The translations under genes were made by a program, and so were the position numbers. Below are positions 15,541 to 23,336 of a DNA stretch of 36,026 bases, piece by piece (the first letter of the stretch is position 1; every line of letters starts with the position of its first letter). Origin of the DNA: an uncultured beta proteobacterium (GTDB lineage: Bacteria > Pseudomonadota > Gammaproteobacteria > Burkholderiales > Burkholderiaceae_C). Under the pieces are notes generated by a model. The model was not told the origin of the DNA. It saw only the letters and a list, made by a program, of their open reading frames with translations, and did not search any database. Where the stretch lies: contig CAIRBF010000096.1 in assembly GCA_903876715.1 (NCBI GenBank), forward strand, positions 1 through 36,026, written 5' to 3'.

Positions 15541-16842
15541 GTGCACGCACCTGACCCCGCCTCCTCGACCGCCCGGCCTGCCACCGCGCTGGCGCCAGCC
15601 GCGCCGGGCCGGCGCCTCGCGAGGCACCGGGCGGCGCCGGCTTGCGCGGCGGAGGGCCTGCGCAAGCACACGCCGGTAGAGCAGCTGCGCATACGCCATC
15701 GCGGCGAGGTCGTGCGCAAGCTGCGCGACCACGGTCCGCAATCGCGCGTCGAGCTCGGGGCGCGGCTGCAGCGCTCGTCCACCACGCTGAGCAAGGTCAT
15801 CGGCGACCTGCTCGACATCGGCTGGGTGCGCGAATCGGGCCCGCAGCACCAGGCCGAGCCAGGGCGCCCGCGCACCGCGCTGGAGCTCGTGCCCGACGCC
15901 TGCAAGGTGCTCTGCCTGCTGCTGGAGCCGGATACCGTTCACACCGCGGTGACCGGGCTCGACGCCCGTCCCGGCCCCGTGCGCAGCCAGGCGGGCGCCT
16001 TCCGCAGCCAGGACCCCCGGGACTCGGTGGAGCAACTGGCCGGGCTGGTGCTCGAGGCCCAGCGCCTGGAGCGCGCCGCCGGTCGCCGCCCGCTGCGGGC
16101 GGTGTCGATCGCCACGCCCGGCCTGACCGACACCCGCCTGCGCACCCTGCTGCGCTCGAGGCAACTGGGCTGGCACCAGATCGCCCTGGCTGACGCGCTG
16201 GAATCGAGCACCAGCCTGCCCGTGTTGGTCACCAACAACACGCGCGCGATGGCCTTCGCCGAGTTCCGCCACCTGGGTCTGGACGAAGAGCAGCCAATGC
16301 TCTTCCTGCAGGCCCGCTTCGGCCTGGGCGCAGCCATGGTCAACGGCGCCAGCTCCAACCGCCACGGGCACTACGGCGCCAGCGAACTCGGCTACATCCC
16401 GCTGGCCGCCAACGCCTTCGCCAGCCGCGTGCCCACCGACAGTCACCTCGTCAGCGTCACGAACGAGGCCTACCTGTGCGCGGTGCTGGATGTCCCGCCG
16501 GCCAGCGAGCCCGTGCTGCCGCTGCTCGAGCGGCGTCGTGGCGAAGGCGATGCCACCGCCCGCGAGCTCTATGCGCAAACCTTGGACAACCTGGCCCTCG
16601 GCCTGGGCATCGCGATCGACATCCTCGGCCCGCGCGTGATCGTCCTGGGCGGCATCTACAGCCAGGCCTCGCAGGCCTTTGCCGACGACCTGAAGGCGCG
16701 GCTGCGGGGCCGCGCCCAGCCGGAGTTGCTGGACGGCCTCGTCGTCCGCCGCACCGCGCTGGGTCGACTCGGCGGCCTGCAAGGCGCCGCGCTCGTCGCC
16801 CTCGACCGGCTGCTGGCGGATGCCCGCGTCTACCAGAGCTGA
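15541..16842 (+). CDS. ROK-family transcriptional regulator without the usual zinc motif
   Basis: This 433-residue protein has an N-terminal winged helix (about 50-100: [26 protein letters not shown], then [24 protein letters not shown]) and a ROK sugar-kinase-like domain. That domain shows [24 protein letters not shown] and the C-terminal [16 protein letters not shown] regulators such as NagC and Mlc sense sugars or sugar phosphates. After [13 protein letters not shown] the normal CxCGxxGCxE zinc site is absent; the stretch has no paired cysteines. The start GTG 15541 has AGGGA eight bases upstream. The gene is divergent from the sulfatase and leads into the ABC transporter genes on the same strand, so it probably controls both in response to the imported sugar. 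Confidence 0.84.
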   Translation: MHAPDPASSTARPATALAPAAPGRRLARHRAAPACAAEGLRKHTPVEQLRIRHRGEVVRKLRDHGPQSRVELGARLQRSSTTLSKVIGDLLDIGWVRESGPQHQAEPGRPRTALELVPDACKVLCLLLEPDTVHTAVTGLDARPGPVRSQAGAFRSQDPRDSVEQLAGLVLEAQRLERAAGRRPLRAVSIATPGLTDTRLRTLLRSRQLGWHQIALADALESSTSLPVLVTNNTRAMAFAEFRHLGLDEEQPMLFLQARFGLGAAMVNGASSNRHGHYGASELGYIPLAANAFASRVPTDSHLVSVTNEAYLCAVLDVPPASEPVLPLLERRRGEGDATARELYAQTLDNLALGLGIAIDILGPRVIVLGGIYSQASQAFADDLKARLRGRAQPELLDGLVVRRTALGRLGGLQGAALVALDRLLADARVYQS

Positions 16843-16865
16843 AGACGCCGAAAAGTGACCTGCGC

Positions 16866-17702
16866 ATGACGGTGACCCCCCGCATCATGAAGACTTCGGA
16901 CGCGTCCCCGACCGCGTCCTCCCAAGCCGAGCGTGAGCGCCTGCGTCAACGCCTGGTGCGCCGCAAGCTGCTCGCGCTGAACCTGCTGTCGGCGCTGCTC
17001 GGCCTGGCGCTGTGGTGGCTGGCCAGCCACTTGAAACTGGCAGGCCTGCCCGGGCCGCAGGAGGTCGGCGTCAAGGCGCTCGAACTGCTGGCCAACGGTC
17101 AGTTGTTCAAGGACGCGGCCGCCTCGCTGCAGCGCGTGTTGCTGGGCTTTGCGATCGGCACGATGCTGGCCATCCCCGTGGGCTTCCTGATGGGCTGGTA
17201 CACGGTGGCGCGCGGCCTGCTCGAGCCCTATGTGCAGTTCTTCCGCACCATCCCGCCGCTGGCGATGATCCCGCTGGCCATCGTCTTCCTCGGCATCGGC
17301 GAGGTGCCCAAGGTCTTCGTCATCACGCTGGCAGCCTTCCTCGTCTCGGTGATCTCCACCTACCAGGGCGTCGTCAATGTCGACCGCGTGCTCATCAACG
17401 CGGCGCGCGTGCTCGGCGCCGGCGACGCGGCCGTCTTCCGCCGTGTTGTCATCCCCGCCTCCACCCCCTTCATCCTGGTGGGCATGCGCACGGGACTGGG
17501 CGCGGCCTGGTCGACACTCGTGGCCGCCGAGCTCATCGCCGCCCAGGAAGGGCTCGGGCACCGGATGCAGCAGGCGCAGGTCTACTACGACCTCGCCACG
17601 ATCTTCGTTGCGCTCGTGACCATCGGCCTGATGGGCCTGCTGATGGACCGGATGCTGCTGTGGCTGGACGGCCGCCTGACGACCTGGCAGGAGCGTCGAT
17701 GA
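16866..17702 (+). CDS. ABC transporter permease, NitT/TauT/SsuC type
   Basis: This 278-residue inner-membrane permease of the nitrate/taurine/alkanesulfonate class has about six predicted helices (first near [19 protein letters not shown]) and the cytoplasmic EAA-type loop, seen as [22 protein letters not shown], which contacts the ATPase. ATG 16866 is chosen, with ATG 16887 as alternative; neither has a strong ribosome site. It begins 23 bp after the ROK gene, and its stop overlaps the ATPase start (ATGA). This class imports sulfonates, taurine, nitrate, pyrimidine precursors and similar small anions; beside a sulfatase a sulfate ester or sulfonated sugar is plausible. Confidence 0.87.
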   Translation: MTVTPRIMKTSDASPTASSQAERERLRQRLVRRKLLALNLLSALLGLALWWLASHLKLAGLPGPQEVGVKALELLANGQLFKDAAASLQRVLLGFAIGTMLAIPVGFLMGWYTVARGLLEPYVQFFRTIPPLAMIPLAIVFLGIGEVPKVFVITLAAFLVSVISTYQGVVNVDRVLINAARVLGAGDAAVFRRVVIPASTPFILVGMRTGLGAAWSTLVAAELIAAQEGLGHRMQQAQVYYDLATIFVALVTIGLMGLLMDRMLLWLDGRLTTWQERR

Positions 17703-18517
17703 ACACCCCTGCTCCTCCCGGCACAGCCATGGCACCGAAGATCGCCTTCCGCGGCGTGAACTGTGTGTTCGACATGATGGGGTCGGCCTTTCGCGCCGTG
17801 GCCGACGTCGACCTCGATGTCGGTGATGGCGAGATCGTCACCCTGGTGGGCCCGTCGGGCTGCGGCAAGTCGACGCTGATGAACATGGTCGCCGGCCTGC
17901 TGGAGCCCACGGCCGGCACGGTGACCGTCGACGGCCGCCCTGTGCGCGGCCCAGGCCCGGAGCGCGGCGTCATCTTCCAGCAGTACGCGCTGTTCCCCTG
18001 GCTGACCGTGCGCGAGAACGTGGCCTTCGGGCTCGAGATCGCGGGCGTGCCCCGCGCCGAGCGCGAGCGCACGGTCGAGCGCTGCCTCGACCTGGTAGGG
18101 CTGAGCGCCTTCGCCGACGCGCTGCCCAAGACGCTGTCCGGGGGCATGAAGCAGCGCTGCGCGATCGCCCGCGCCTACGCCGTCGACCCCAAGGTCCTGC
18201 TGATGGACGAGCCCTTCGGCGCCCTGGATGCACTGACGCGGGTCCACATGCAGGACCAGCTGCTGCAAACCTGGTCGCGCGACCGGCGCACGATCCTGTT
18301 CATCACCCACGACGTCGACGAGGCGGTCTACCTGGCCCACCGCGTCGTCGTGATGGCCGCGCGGCCGGGGCGGATCCACCGCATCGTCCCCGTCGACCTG
18401 CCGCACCCCCGCACCGAGGCGCTGCGGCTGTCGGCCGAATTCCAGCGCCTGCGCAACGAGGTCTGGACCGCCGTGTACCACCAGCCCTCAGCCCCGGACC
18501 CGGATACGCCCACCTGA
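17699..18517 (+). CDS. ABC transporter ATP-binding protein, NitT/TauT/SsuB type
   Basis: This 272-residue ATPase energises the permease encoded just upstream. It has Walker [10 protein letters not shown] (51-59), Q-loop [10 protein letters not shown] (about 92-101), signature LSGGMKQR (146-153), Walker B VLLMDEP (166-172), D-loop GALDALT and the switch His204 in FITHDVDEA. The start codon overlaps the permease stop by four bases (ATGA), indicating coupled translation. Sequence and gene order match SsuB/TauB-type systems. No extra C-terminal regulatory domain is present. Confidence 0.9.
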   Translation: MNTPAPPGTAMAPKIAFRGVNCVFDMMGSAFRAVADVDLDVGDGEIVTLVGPSGCGKSTLMNMVAGLLEPTAGTVTVDGRPVRGPGPERGVIFQQYALFPWLTVRENVAFGLEIAGVPRAERERTVERCLDLVGLSAFADALPKTLSGGMKQRCAIARAYAVDPKVLLMDEPFGALDALTRVHMQDQLLQTWSRDRRTILFITHDVDEAVYLAHRVVVMAARPGRIHRIVPVDLPHPRTEALRLSAEFQRLRNEVWTAVYHQPSAPDPDTPT

Positions 18518-18588
18518 GCCGGGTGGGCGCCTTTGACGGCCCGGCTTGCAAACTCCCGTCCTGCAACCCCACACCAGAGGAGACGACC

Positions 18589-19605
18589 ATGAACCCACAA
18601 GACACCGCACGACCCGCCGCGCGCCGCCGTGGCCTGACCCGCCGTGAAGCCGCGCTCGGCCTGGTGGCCACCGCGGCCGCCGTCGGGGCGCCCGTCTTCG
18701 CCCAGGCGCAGCGCGTGCGCGTGGGCTACATCGCCGACTTCCACGGCGCTTCCATCACCGCCATCGCCAACCGGCAGGACCTGTGGAAGAAGCATGGCCT
18801 GGTGCCGGACATCAAGTCCTTCACGAACGGGCCGATCCAGATCCAGGCCCTGGGCGCGGGCGACCTGGACTTTGGCTACATCGGGCCTGGCGCCTTGTGG
18901 CTGCCGATCTCTGGCCGCGCCAAGCTGATCTCGATGAACGTGGTGGGCTACTCCGACCGCGTGATCGCGCAGCCGGGCATCAAGTCGGTGCGCGACCTGC
19001 GTGGCAAGACCGTGGCCGTGCCCGAGGGCACATCGGGCGACATGCTGCTGCGCCTAGCCCTGGCGGCTGCTGGCATGACGGTGGCCGACGTCAAGCGCGT
19101 GACCATGGACCCATCGACCATCGTCACGGCATTCGCCTCCGGCCAGGTGGACGGCGCCGGGATCTGGTATCCGCACGTGGCGACGCTGAAGGCGCGCAAG
19201 CCCGACCTCGTCGAGCTCTACGGCAACCAGGACGCGATGCCGAAGAACAGCTTCCCCAGTTCCTTCGTGATGCGTAACGAGCTCGAGGGCGCGGCCCATC
19301 AGGGTCTGGTGGACGCGATGATCCGCGTCATCAAGGACGCGAACGACTGGCGCCAGAAGAACCTGCCGCAGGCGGTGGACCACACCGCCGCGCTGATCGG
19401 CGCGCCGCGCGCCAACCTCGAGACCGAGTCCGGCTACGCGCAGTACTTCAGCAGCGCGGAGTTCGCGCGCTTCACCGAGGACGGCACGGTCGACAACTGG
19501 CTGCGCGGCATGAACGAGCTGTTCAAGACCTTCGGCCGTGTGCCCGAGGTGGTCGACCCGAAGCGCTACTACCTCGGCGCGCGCTACATCGCCGCCAAGG
19601 TCTGA
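18589..19605 (+). CDS. ABC transporter substrate-binding protein, NitT/TauT/SsuA type, Tat-like signal
   Basis: This 338-residue periplasmic receptor starts at ATG 18589, with AGAGGAGA upstream. The N-terminus has ARRRGLTRREAALGL followed by a hydrophobic Ala/Val stretch and an AQA-type cleavage site, a twin-arginine-like export signal. The mature part has SsuA/THI5-like motifs: VRVGYIADFHGAS, GPIQIQALGAGDLDFGYIG, GKTVAVPEGTSGDMLLRLAL, and ASGQVDGAGIWYPHVATL. Such proteins bind sulfonates, taurine, nitrate or related small molecules. It is the last gene of the ROK-permease-ATPase-receptor set and is followed by a terminator. The ligand is not identifiable from sequence; the neighbouring sulfatase suggests a sulfated compound. 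Confidence 0.88.
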   Translation: MNPQDTARPAARRRGLTRREAALGLVATAAAVGAPVFAQAQRVRVGYIADFHGASITAIANRQDLWKKHGLVPDIKSFTNGPIQIQALGAGDLDFGYIGPGALWLPISGRAKLISMNVVGYSDRVIAQPGIKSVRDLRGKTVAVPEGTSGDMLLRLALAAAGMTVADVKRVTMDPSTIVTAFASGQVDGAGIWYPHVATLKARKPDLVELYGNQDAMPKNSFPSSFVMRNELEGAAHQGLVDAMIRVIKDANDWRQKNLPQAVDHTAALIGAPRANLETESGYAQYFSSAEFARFTEDGTVDNWLRGMNELFKTFGRVPEVVDPKRYYLGARYIAAKV

Positions 19606-19638
19606 CGACCCGAGCCCCAGCCCCAGGCCCTCTCGTCC

Positions 19639-19674
19639 AGCCCGGCCCGCCATCGGCGCGCCGGGCTTTGCTTT
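19639..19674 (+). terminator. Rho-independent terminator after the ABC receptor gene
   Basis: The stem AGCCCGGC (19639-19646) pairs perfectly with GCCGGGCT (19660-19667) across a 13-nt GC-rich loop and is followed by the T-rich tail TTGCTTT. It ends the ROK/ABC transcription unit 33 bp after the last stop codon. Confidence 0.7.
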
Positions 19675-19704
19675 GTGCTGTGGAGGGGCGCCTTGCGCTG
19701 GCTG

Positions 19705-19723
19705 AGCCTGCGCAATGCAGGCT
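19705..19723. repeat. Perfect 7-bp inverted repeat upstream of the beta-barrel gene
   Basis: AGCCTGC and GCAGGCT flank a 5-nt spacer, about 80 bp before the outer-membrane protein start. It could be a leader hairpin or a protein-binding site; nothing in the sequence decides. The rest of the 19606-19801 gap shows only the terminator before it. Confidence 0.45.
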
Positions 19724-19801
19724 GGCGGGCACCGGGCCAAGATGCGCCTGTCGCGGCCGGAGACCCCGGTCGCCCCTCTCAGGACGCAGGAGGATGCACC
19801 G

Positions 19802-20383
19802 ATGAAATCGACTTTGCTGTGCGCAGCGGCGCTGGCCACCACGCTCGTCTCGCCTTGGACCTTGGCACAGGGTTGGGCCCCAGGGCAGGCCTACGCCGGG
19901 GTGGCACTGGGGCAGACGCGGGCCGGGCTCGACTGCACCGGAGCCACCGCCTGCGACCGCAGCGCTTTGGGCACGAAGGTGTACGGCGGCTACATGTTCC
20001 ACCCCAACTTGGGCGTCGAGGTCGATCTGCGTCACCACGGCAAGGCCGATGTCAGCGGCACGGTCGGCAGCGCCACGGTGAGCAACGAATTCAAGACCTA
20101 CGGCATGGGTCTGTTTGCGCTGGGCAACTACCGGCAAGGGGCCTTGAACTTTTTCGGCAAGCTCGGACTGGGGTGGATGCACAGCAGCGGCGTCACCGGG
20201 ACAGCAGGTCTTGGCGCCCCTCTGAGGGATACCGACGCGCGCGGCGCCTGGGGGCTGGGCCTGGGCTGGGACTTCTCGAAAAACCTGAGCGGGCGTATCG
20301 AGTTCGAGCGCGTGCGTGTCAAGCTGGGGACTGAAAGGATCGACAGCGATCTGATCAGCGCCGGCGTGTCCACGCGGTTCTGA
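19802..20383 (+). CDS. Small outer-membrane beta-barrel protein
   Basis: This 193-residue protein has a signal peptide (MKSTLLCAAALATTL, cut near residues 22-23 at LAQG) and a mature part of alternating hydrophobic strands (YAGVALG, KVYGGYMF, LGVEVDLRHHG, KTYGMGLFALGNY, LNFFGKLGLGW, WGLGLGWDF, LSGRIEFERVRV). It ends in Phe (STRF), the usual BAM recognition residue. This is the eight-stranded OmpA/OmpX-like barrel family (PF13505 type). AGGAGG lies upstream of ATG 19802. Cys37 and Cys44 are close enough to form a disulfide in an external loop. The physiological role is unknown; it stands alone between terminator and stress-protein gene. Confidence 0.82.
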   Translation: MKSTLLCAAALATTLVSPWTLAQGWAPGQAYAGVALGQTRAGLDCTGATACDRSALGTKVYGGYMFHPNLGVEVDLRHHGKADVSGTVGSATVSNEFKTYGMGLFALGNYRQGALNFFGKLGLGWMHSSGVTGTAGLGAPLRDTDARGAWGLGLGWDFSKNLSGRIEFERVRVKLGTERIDSDLISAGVSTRF

Positions 20384-20396
20384 AGGCGTGGCACCC

Positions 20397-21425
20397 ATGC
20401 TCGAACAGACCGCTCTGCGCAACACCGGCAGCTCCACCGGCCCCGCCCTTCGGGCCGAGGGCCGGCCAGGAACCGCAAGCATCTCCGGTAGCGCCTCCCC
20501 GGCCATCGCGCGCCCCATCGCCACGACCGGCCCGCTGCAGGCCTACGGTGATTGGTTGGTCCACATCGACGGCTCGCCGCGCAGCGCCGAGCGTCTGGCC
20601 CTGGCGCGGCGTCTGGCGCAAGTCGCCGGCGGACGGGTGGTCGCGATGCACGCCGTCACACCGGTGTGGACCGAACTGCCGATGAGCGCGCTGGGCGACG
20701 GCGGCGCGGTCGTGTTGCTGCAGCAGGCTGACGAGGAGCGTCAGCGCGCCGCCCGCCGTCTGTTCGATGCCGAGGCCAGCCGGCCTGGTGCCCCCCTGTC
20801 GTGGAGCGACGGAGCGGCGGCGCAGGGCGGCGGGGCGCTGATGCCGGCTGTGGCCCGGCTCGCGGCGCGCGCCCTGTGCAGCGATGTGCTCGTGCTCGGC
20901 CAGCAGGACCGCGATGACCCGCTGACCTGGGGTGTGCCGTCGGACCTCGTCCCCGGGGTGCTCACCGCCAGCGGCCGCCCGGCGCTGGTGGTCCCGCGCG
21001 TGGGGCATTACGAAACCGTCGGACGGCGCATCCTCGTCGCATGGAAATCCGCGCGCGAGTCGGCGCGAGCGCTCAGCAGCGCCCTGCCCTGGCTGAAGAC
21101 GGCGCAGCGCGTGGAGATCGCCCGCTGGAACGAGCCAGGATGGCGTTACGGCGAGACCGCGCCGGACCAGCCTGGCATGCCGCCGCCCAGCGATGCGTGG
21201 CTGCGCGATTGGATGCAGGCGCACGGCGTGACGGCCCACATCACGCACGAAGGCGACGCCAGTGCCGACATCGGCGAACTCCTGTTGTCGCGGGCCGCCG
21301 ACACCGACGCCGACTTGCTGGTCATGGGCTGCTACGGGCACACCCGGGCGCGCGAATGGCTGCTCGGCGGGGCCACGCGCAGCGTGCTGCAGTCGATGAC
21401 CTTGCCGGTGTGGATGGCGCACTGA
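20397..21425 (+). CDS. Tandem universal stress protein (UspA family)
   Basis: This 342-residue protein has a Ser/Ala-rich leader of about 50 residues, then two Usp-like halves. The first starts DWLVHIDGSPRSAERLALARRLA. The second starts RRILVAWKSARESARALSSALPWL and ends with DADLLVMGCYGHTRAREWLLGG, close to the ATP-binding motif G-2x-G-9x-G. The first half has a degenerate version of this motif (DVLVLGQQDRDDPLTWGV), so only the second half may bind nucleotide. ATG 20397 with GAAGG ten bases upstream is preferred to GTG 20388. The gene begins 13 bp after the barrel gene and overlaps the start of the homospermidine synthase gene. Confidence 0.83.
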   Translation: MLEQTALRNTGSSTGPALRAEGRPGTASISGSASPAIARPIATTGPLQAYGDWLVHIDGSPRSAERLALARRLAQVAGGRVVAMHAVTPVWTELPMSALGDGGAVVLLQQADEERQRAARRLFDAEASRPGAPLSWSDGAAAQGGGALMPAVARLAARALCSDVLVLGQQDRDDPLTWGVPSDLVPGVLTASGRPALVVPRVGHYETVGRRILVAWKSARESARALSSALPWLKTAQRVEIARWNEPGWRYGETAPDQPGMPPPSDAWLRDWMQAHGVTAHITHEGDASADIGELLLSRAADTDADLLVMGCYGHTRAREWLLGGATRSVLQSMTLPVWMAH

Positions 21426-22840
21426 GCCGCGCCCCTCCCGCCTGGGCGGGCCGCGTCGTGGTGGTCGGCTTCGGCTGCATCGGCCAAGGGGTGCTGCCAC
21501 TGATGCGGCGCCATCTGGCGCCGCAGGCCGCGCGCTACACCCTGGTCAGCCCCGACAGCCCAGCCCTCGCGCGTGCGGCAGCGCAGGGCATGGACGTCAG
21601 ACCGCTCGGGGTGAAGCGGCACGACGTCGAGGCTGTGCTGGCCCCGCTGCTGCAGCCCGGCGACTTGCTGCTGAACGTGTCAGTGGGGGTGGACTCGGTG
21701 CCGCTGATCGGCCTGGCGCGGCGGCGCGGCGCCCTGTACGTCGACACCGCGCTCGAGCCCTGGGCCGACGAACCGCTGCGCCCGCCCGCGCAGCGCAACA
21801 ACCACGCTCGGCGCGAAGCCGCGCTCGCGCTCGGGCGTGCCCCGGGCACGCCCACGGCGGTGATCACACACGGCGCCAATCCCGGGCTGGTGTCGCACTT
21901 CGTCAAGCAAGCCCTGCTCCACCTCGCGCAGGCGGGTGGGAGTGTAGGCAGCCCGCGCTGCCGCGAGGACTGGGCCCGCATGGCGCGCGACCTCGGCGTG
22001 CGCGCGATCCACATCGCCGAGCGCGACACACAGTGGTCGATGGCGCGACGCCGCCCGGGCGAGTTCGTCAACACCTGGTCCGTGCCGGGCTTCGTCGAGG
22101 AGGCGCTGCAGCCGGCTGAGCTCGGCTGGGGCACGCACGAACGCGACTGGCCCGCTGACGCGCGGCGACCAGCCACGGGCTCGACAGCGTCGATCTGGCT
22201 CGAGCAGCCGGGAGCCGCGGTGCGCGTGCGCAGCTGGACGCCGCTGGGCGGCCCGCTGCTGGGCTATCTGGTCACGCACATGGAGTCGATCTCGATCGCC
22301 GAGCACCTGACGCTGGGCAACCCGCAAGCGCCCGACTACCGTCCCACGGTGCTCTACGCCTACCGGCCTTGCGACGACGCGCTGCTGTCCCTGCACGAGC
22401 TCCAGGCCCGCGGATGGACCCCGCCCGACACCCAACGCCTGCTCGCCGAGGACCTGGTCAGCGGCATGGATGAACTCGGTGTGCTGCTGGGCGGGCCGCC
22501 CGGCAGTGCCTTGTGGCTCGGTTCCCAGTTGACGCTCGAGAAGGCGCGCGCCACCTGCCCCGACAACAGCGCCACGAGCCTCCAGGTAGCCGCCGGCGTG
22601 ATGGCCGCGGCCGTATGGGCCGTGACGCACCCGATGTGCGGTCTGCTCGAACCCGATGACCTGCCCCACGAGGCCATCCTCGAGCTCGCCCGGCCCTACC
22701 TTGGCACCCTGGTTGCAGTGCGCACGCCATGGACGCCGCTGCAAGGTCTGCGACTGGGCTTCACAGAAAAGCGCACATCGCCGCTCGGGACCGAGGCCGC
22801 CGCGGACCCCTGGCAGTTCAGTGGTGTGCGCGTCACCTGA
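21410..22840 (+). CDS. Homospermidine synthase
   Basis: This 476-residue cytoplasmic enzyme makes sym-homospermidine from putrescine (or putrescine plus spermidine) using NAD. The N-terminal Rossmann motif is VVVVGFGCIGQGVLPLM. Further family segments are LLNVSVGVDSVPLI, YVDTALEPW, THGANPGLVSHFVKQAL, HIAERDTQW, NTWSVPGF, THMESISIAEHLTL, YAYRPCDDALLSLHE, GMDELGVLLGG and LQVAAGVMAAAVWAV. The start is taken as GTG 21410, which overlaps the stress-protein gene by 16 bases and gives the length usual for the bacterial family. No ATG exists between there and the Rossmann motif, and the ribosome site is weak, so coupling to the upstream gene is likely. A terminator follows 56 bp after the stop. Confidence 0.9.
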   Translation: MDGALSRAPPAWAGRVVVVGFGCIGQGVLPLMRRHLAPQAARYTLVSPDSPALARAAAQGMDVRPLGVKRHDVEAVLAPLLQPGDLLLNVSVGVDSVPLIGLARRRGALYVDTALEPWADEPLRPPAQRNNHARREAALALGRAPGTPTAVITHGANPGLVSHFVKQALLHLAQAGGSVGSPRCREDWARMARDLGVRAIHIAERDTQWSMARRRPGEFVNTWSVPGFVEEALQPAELGWGTHERDWPADARRPATGSTASIWLEQPGAAVRVRSWTPLGGPLLGYLVTHMESISIAEHLTLGNPQAPDYRPTVLYAYRPCDDALLSLHELQARGWTPPDTQRLLAEDLVSGMDELGVLLGGPPGSALWLGSQLTLEKARATCPDNSATSLQVAAGVMAAAVWAVTHPMCGLLEPDDLPHEAILELARPYLGTLVAVRTPWTPLQGLRLGFTEKRTSPLGTEAAADPWQFSGVRVT

Positions 22841-22896
22841 GGCGCACACCCTCAGGCTGGCGGCCCGAAGAACTCAGCGGAGGAGCCCACAAACGA

Positions 22897-22920
22897 AAAC
22901 AGCCACCGAGGTGGCTGTTT
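22897..22920. terminator. Bidirectional rho-independent terminator
   Basis: AAACAGCCAC (22897-22906) pairs perfectly with GTGGCTGTTT (22911-22920) across loop CGAG. T-rich tails occur in both directions, so it can end the homospermidine synthase transcript from the left and the tRNA/gltX transcript from the right. Confidence 0.88.
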
Positions 22921-22932
22921 CCTGAGAAGGCT

Positions 22933-23009
22933 TGGCGGAGTGGACGGGGCTCGAACCCGCGACCCCCGGCGTGACAGGCCGGTATTCTAACCAACTGAAC
23001 TACCACTCC
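22933..23009 (-). tRNA. tRNA-Asp, anticodon GTC
   Basis: This 77-nt tRNA has a perfect acceptor stem GGAGTGG/CCACTCC, discriminator G and encoded CCA. The anticodon stem-loop reads CCGGC-CTGTCAC-GCCGG with anticodon GTC, and the T loop is standard. It is the last of three tRNA genes, 50 nt after tRNA-Glu, and is followed by the terminator at 22897-22920. Confidence 0.96.
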
Positions 23010-23059
23010 GCGTGGCCGGTGGCTTCAAGCTCTTGCGAGCTCCAAGCGCCACCGAAACT

Positions 23060-23135
23060 TGGCGTCCCCTAGGGGATTCGAACCCCTGTTACAACCGTGA
23101 AAGGGTCGTGTCCTAGGCCTCTAGACGAAGGGGAC
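23060..23135 (-). tRNA. tRNA-Glu, anticodon TTC
   Basis: This 76-nt tRNA has acceptor stem GTCCCCT/AGGGGAC, discriminator G and encoded CCA. The anticodon loop CTTTCAC carries TTC. It lies between tRNA-Ala and tRNA-Asp and about 200 nt downstream of gltX, whose product charges it. Confidence 0.96.
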
Positions 23136-23170
23136 TGTAACCTTCATCGCAACCGAACGGCAACCTGCTT

Positions 23171-23246
<76 letters not shown>

Positions 23247-23336
23247 GGTCTCCGGACCGATTGGCAAGCTGCCGTTCTGTCGAGCCCAGAAGTATAGCCT
23301 GAAAATTCGCAGATGTTGCGCCCACCCCGCTCGGTC

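Noticed and set aside
5053..22850. Genomic island inserted at tRNA-Arg
   Set aside because: No integrase, no repeat of the tRNA 3' end, and codon use and GC content look like the rest of the window.
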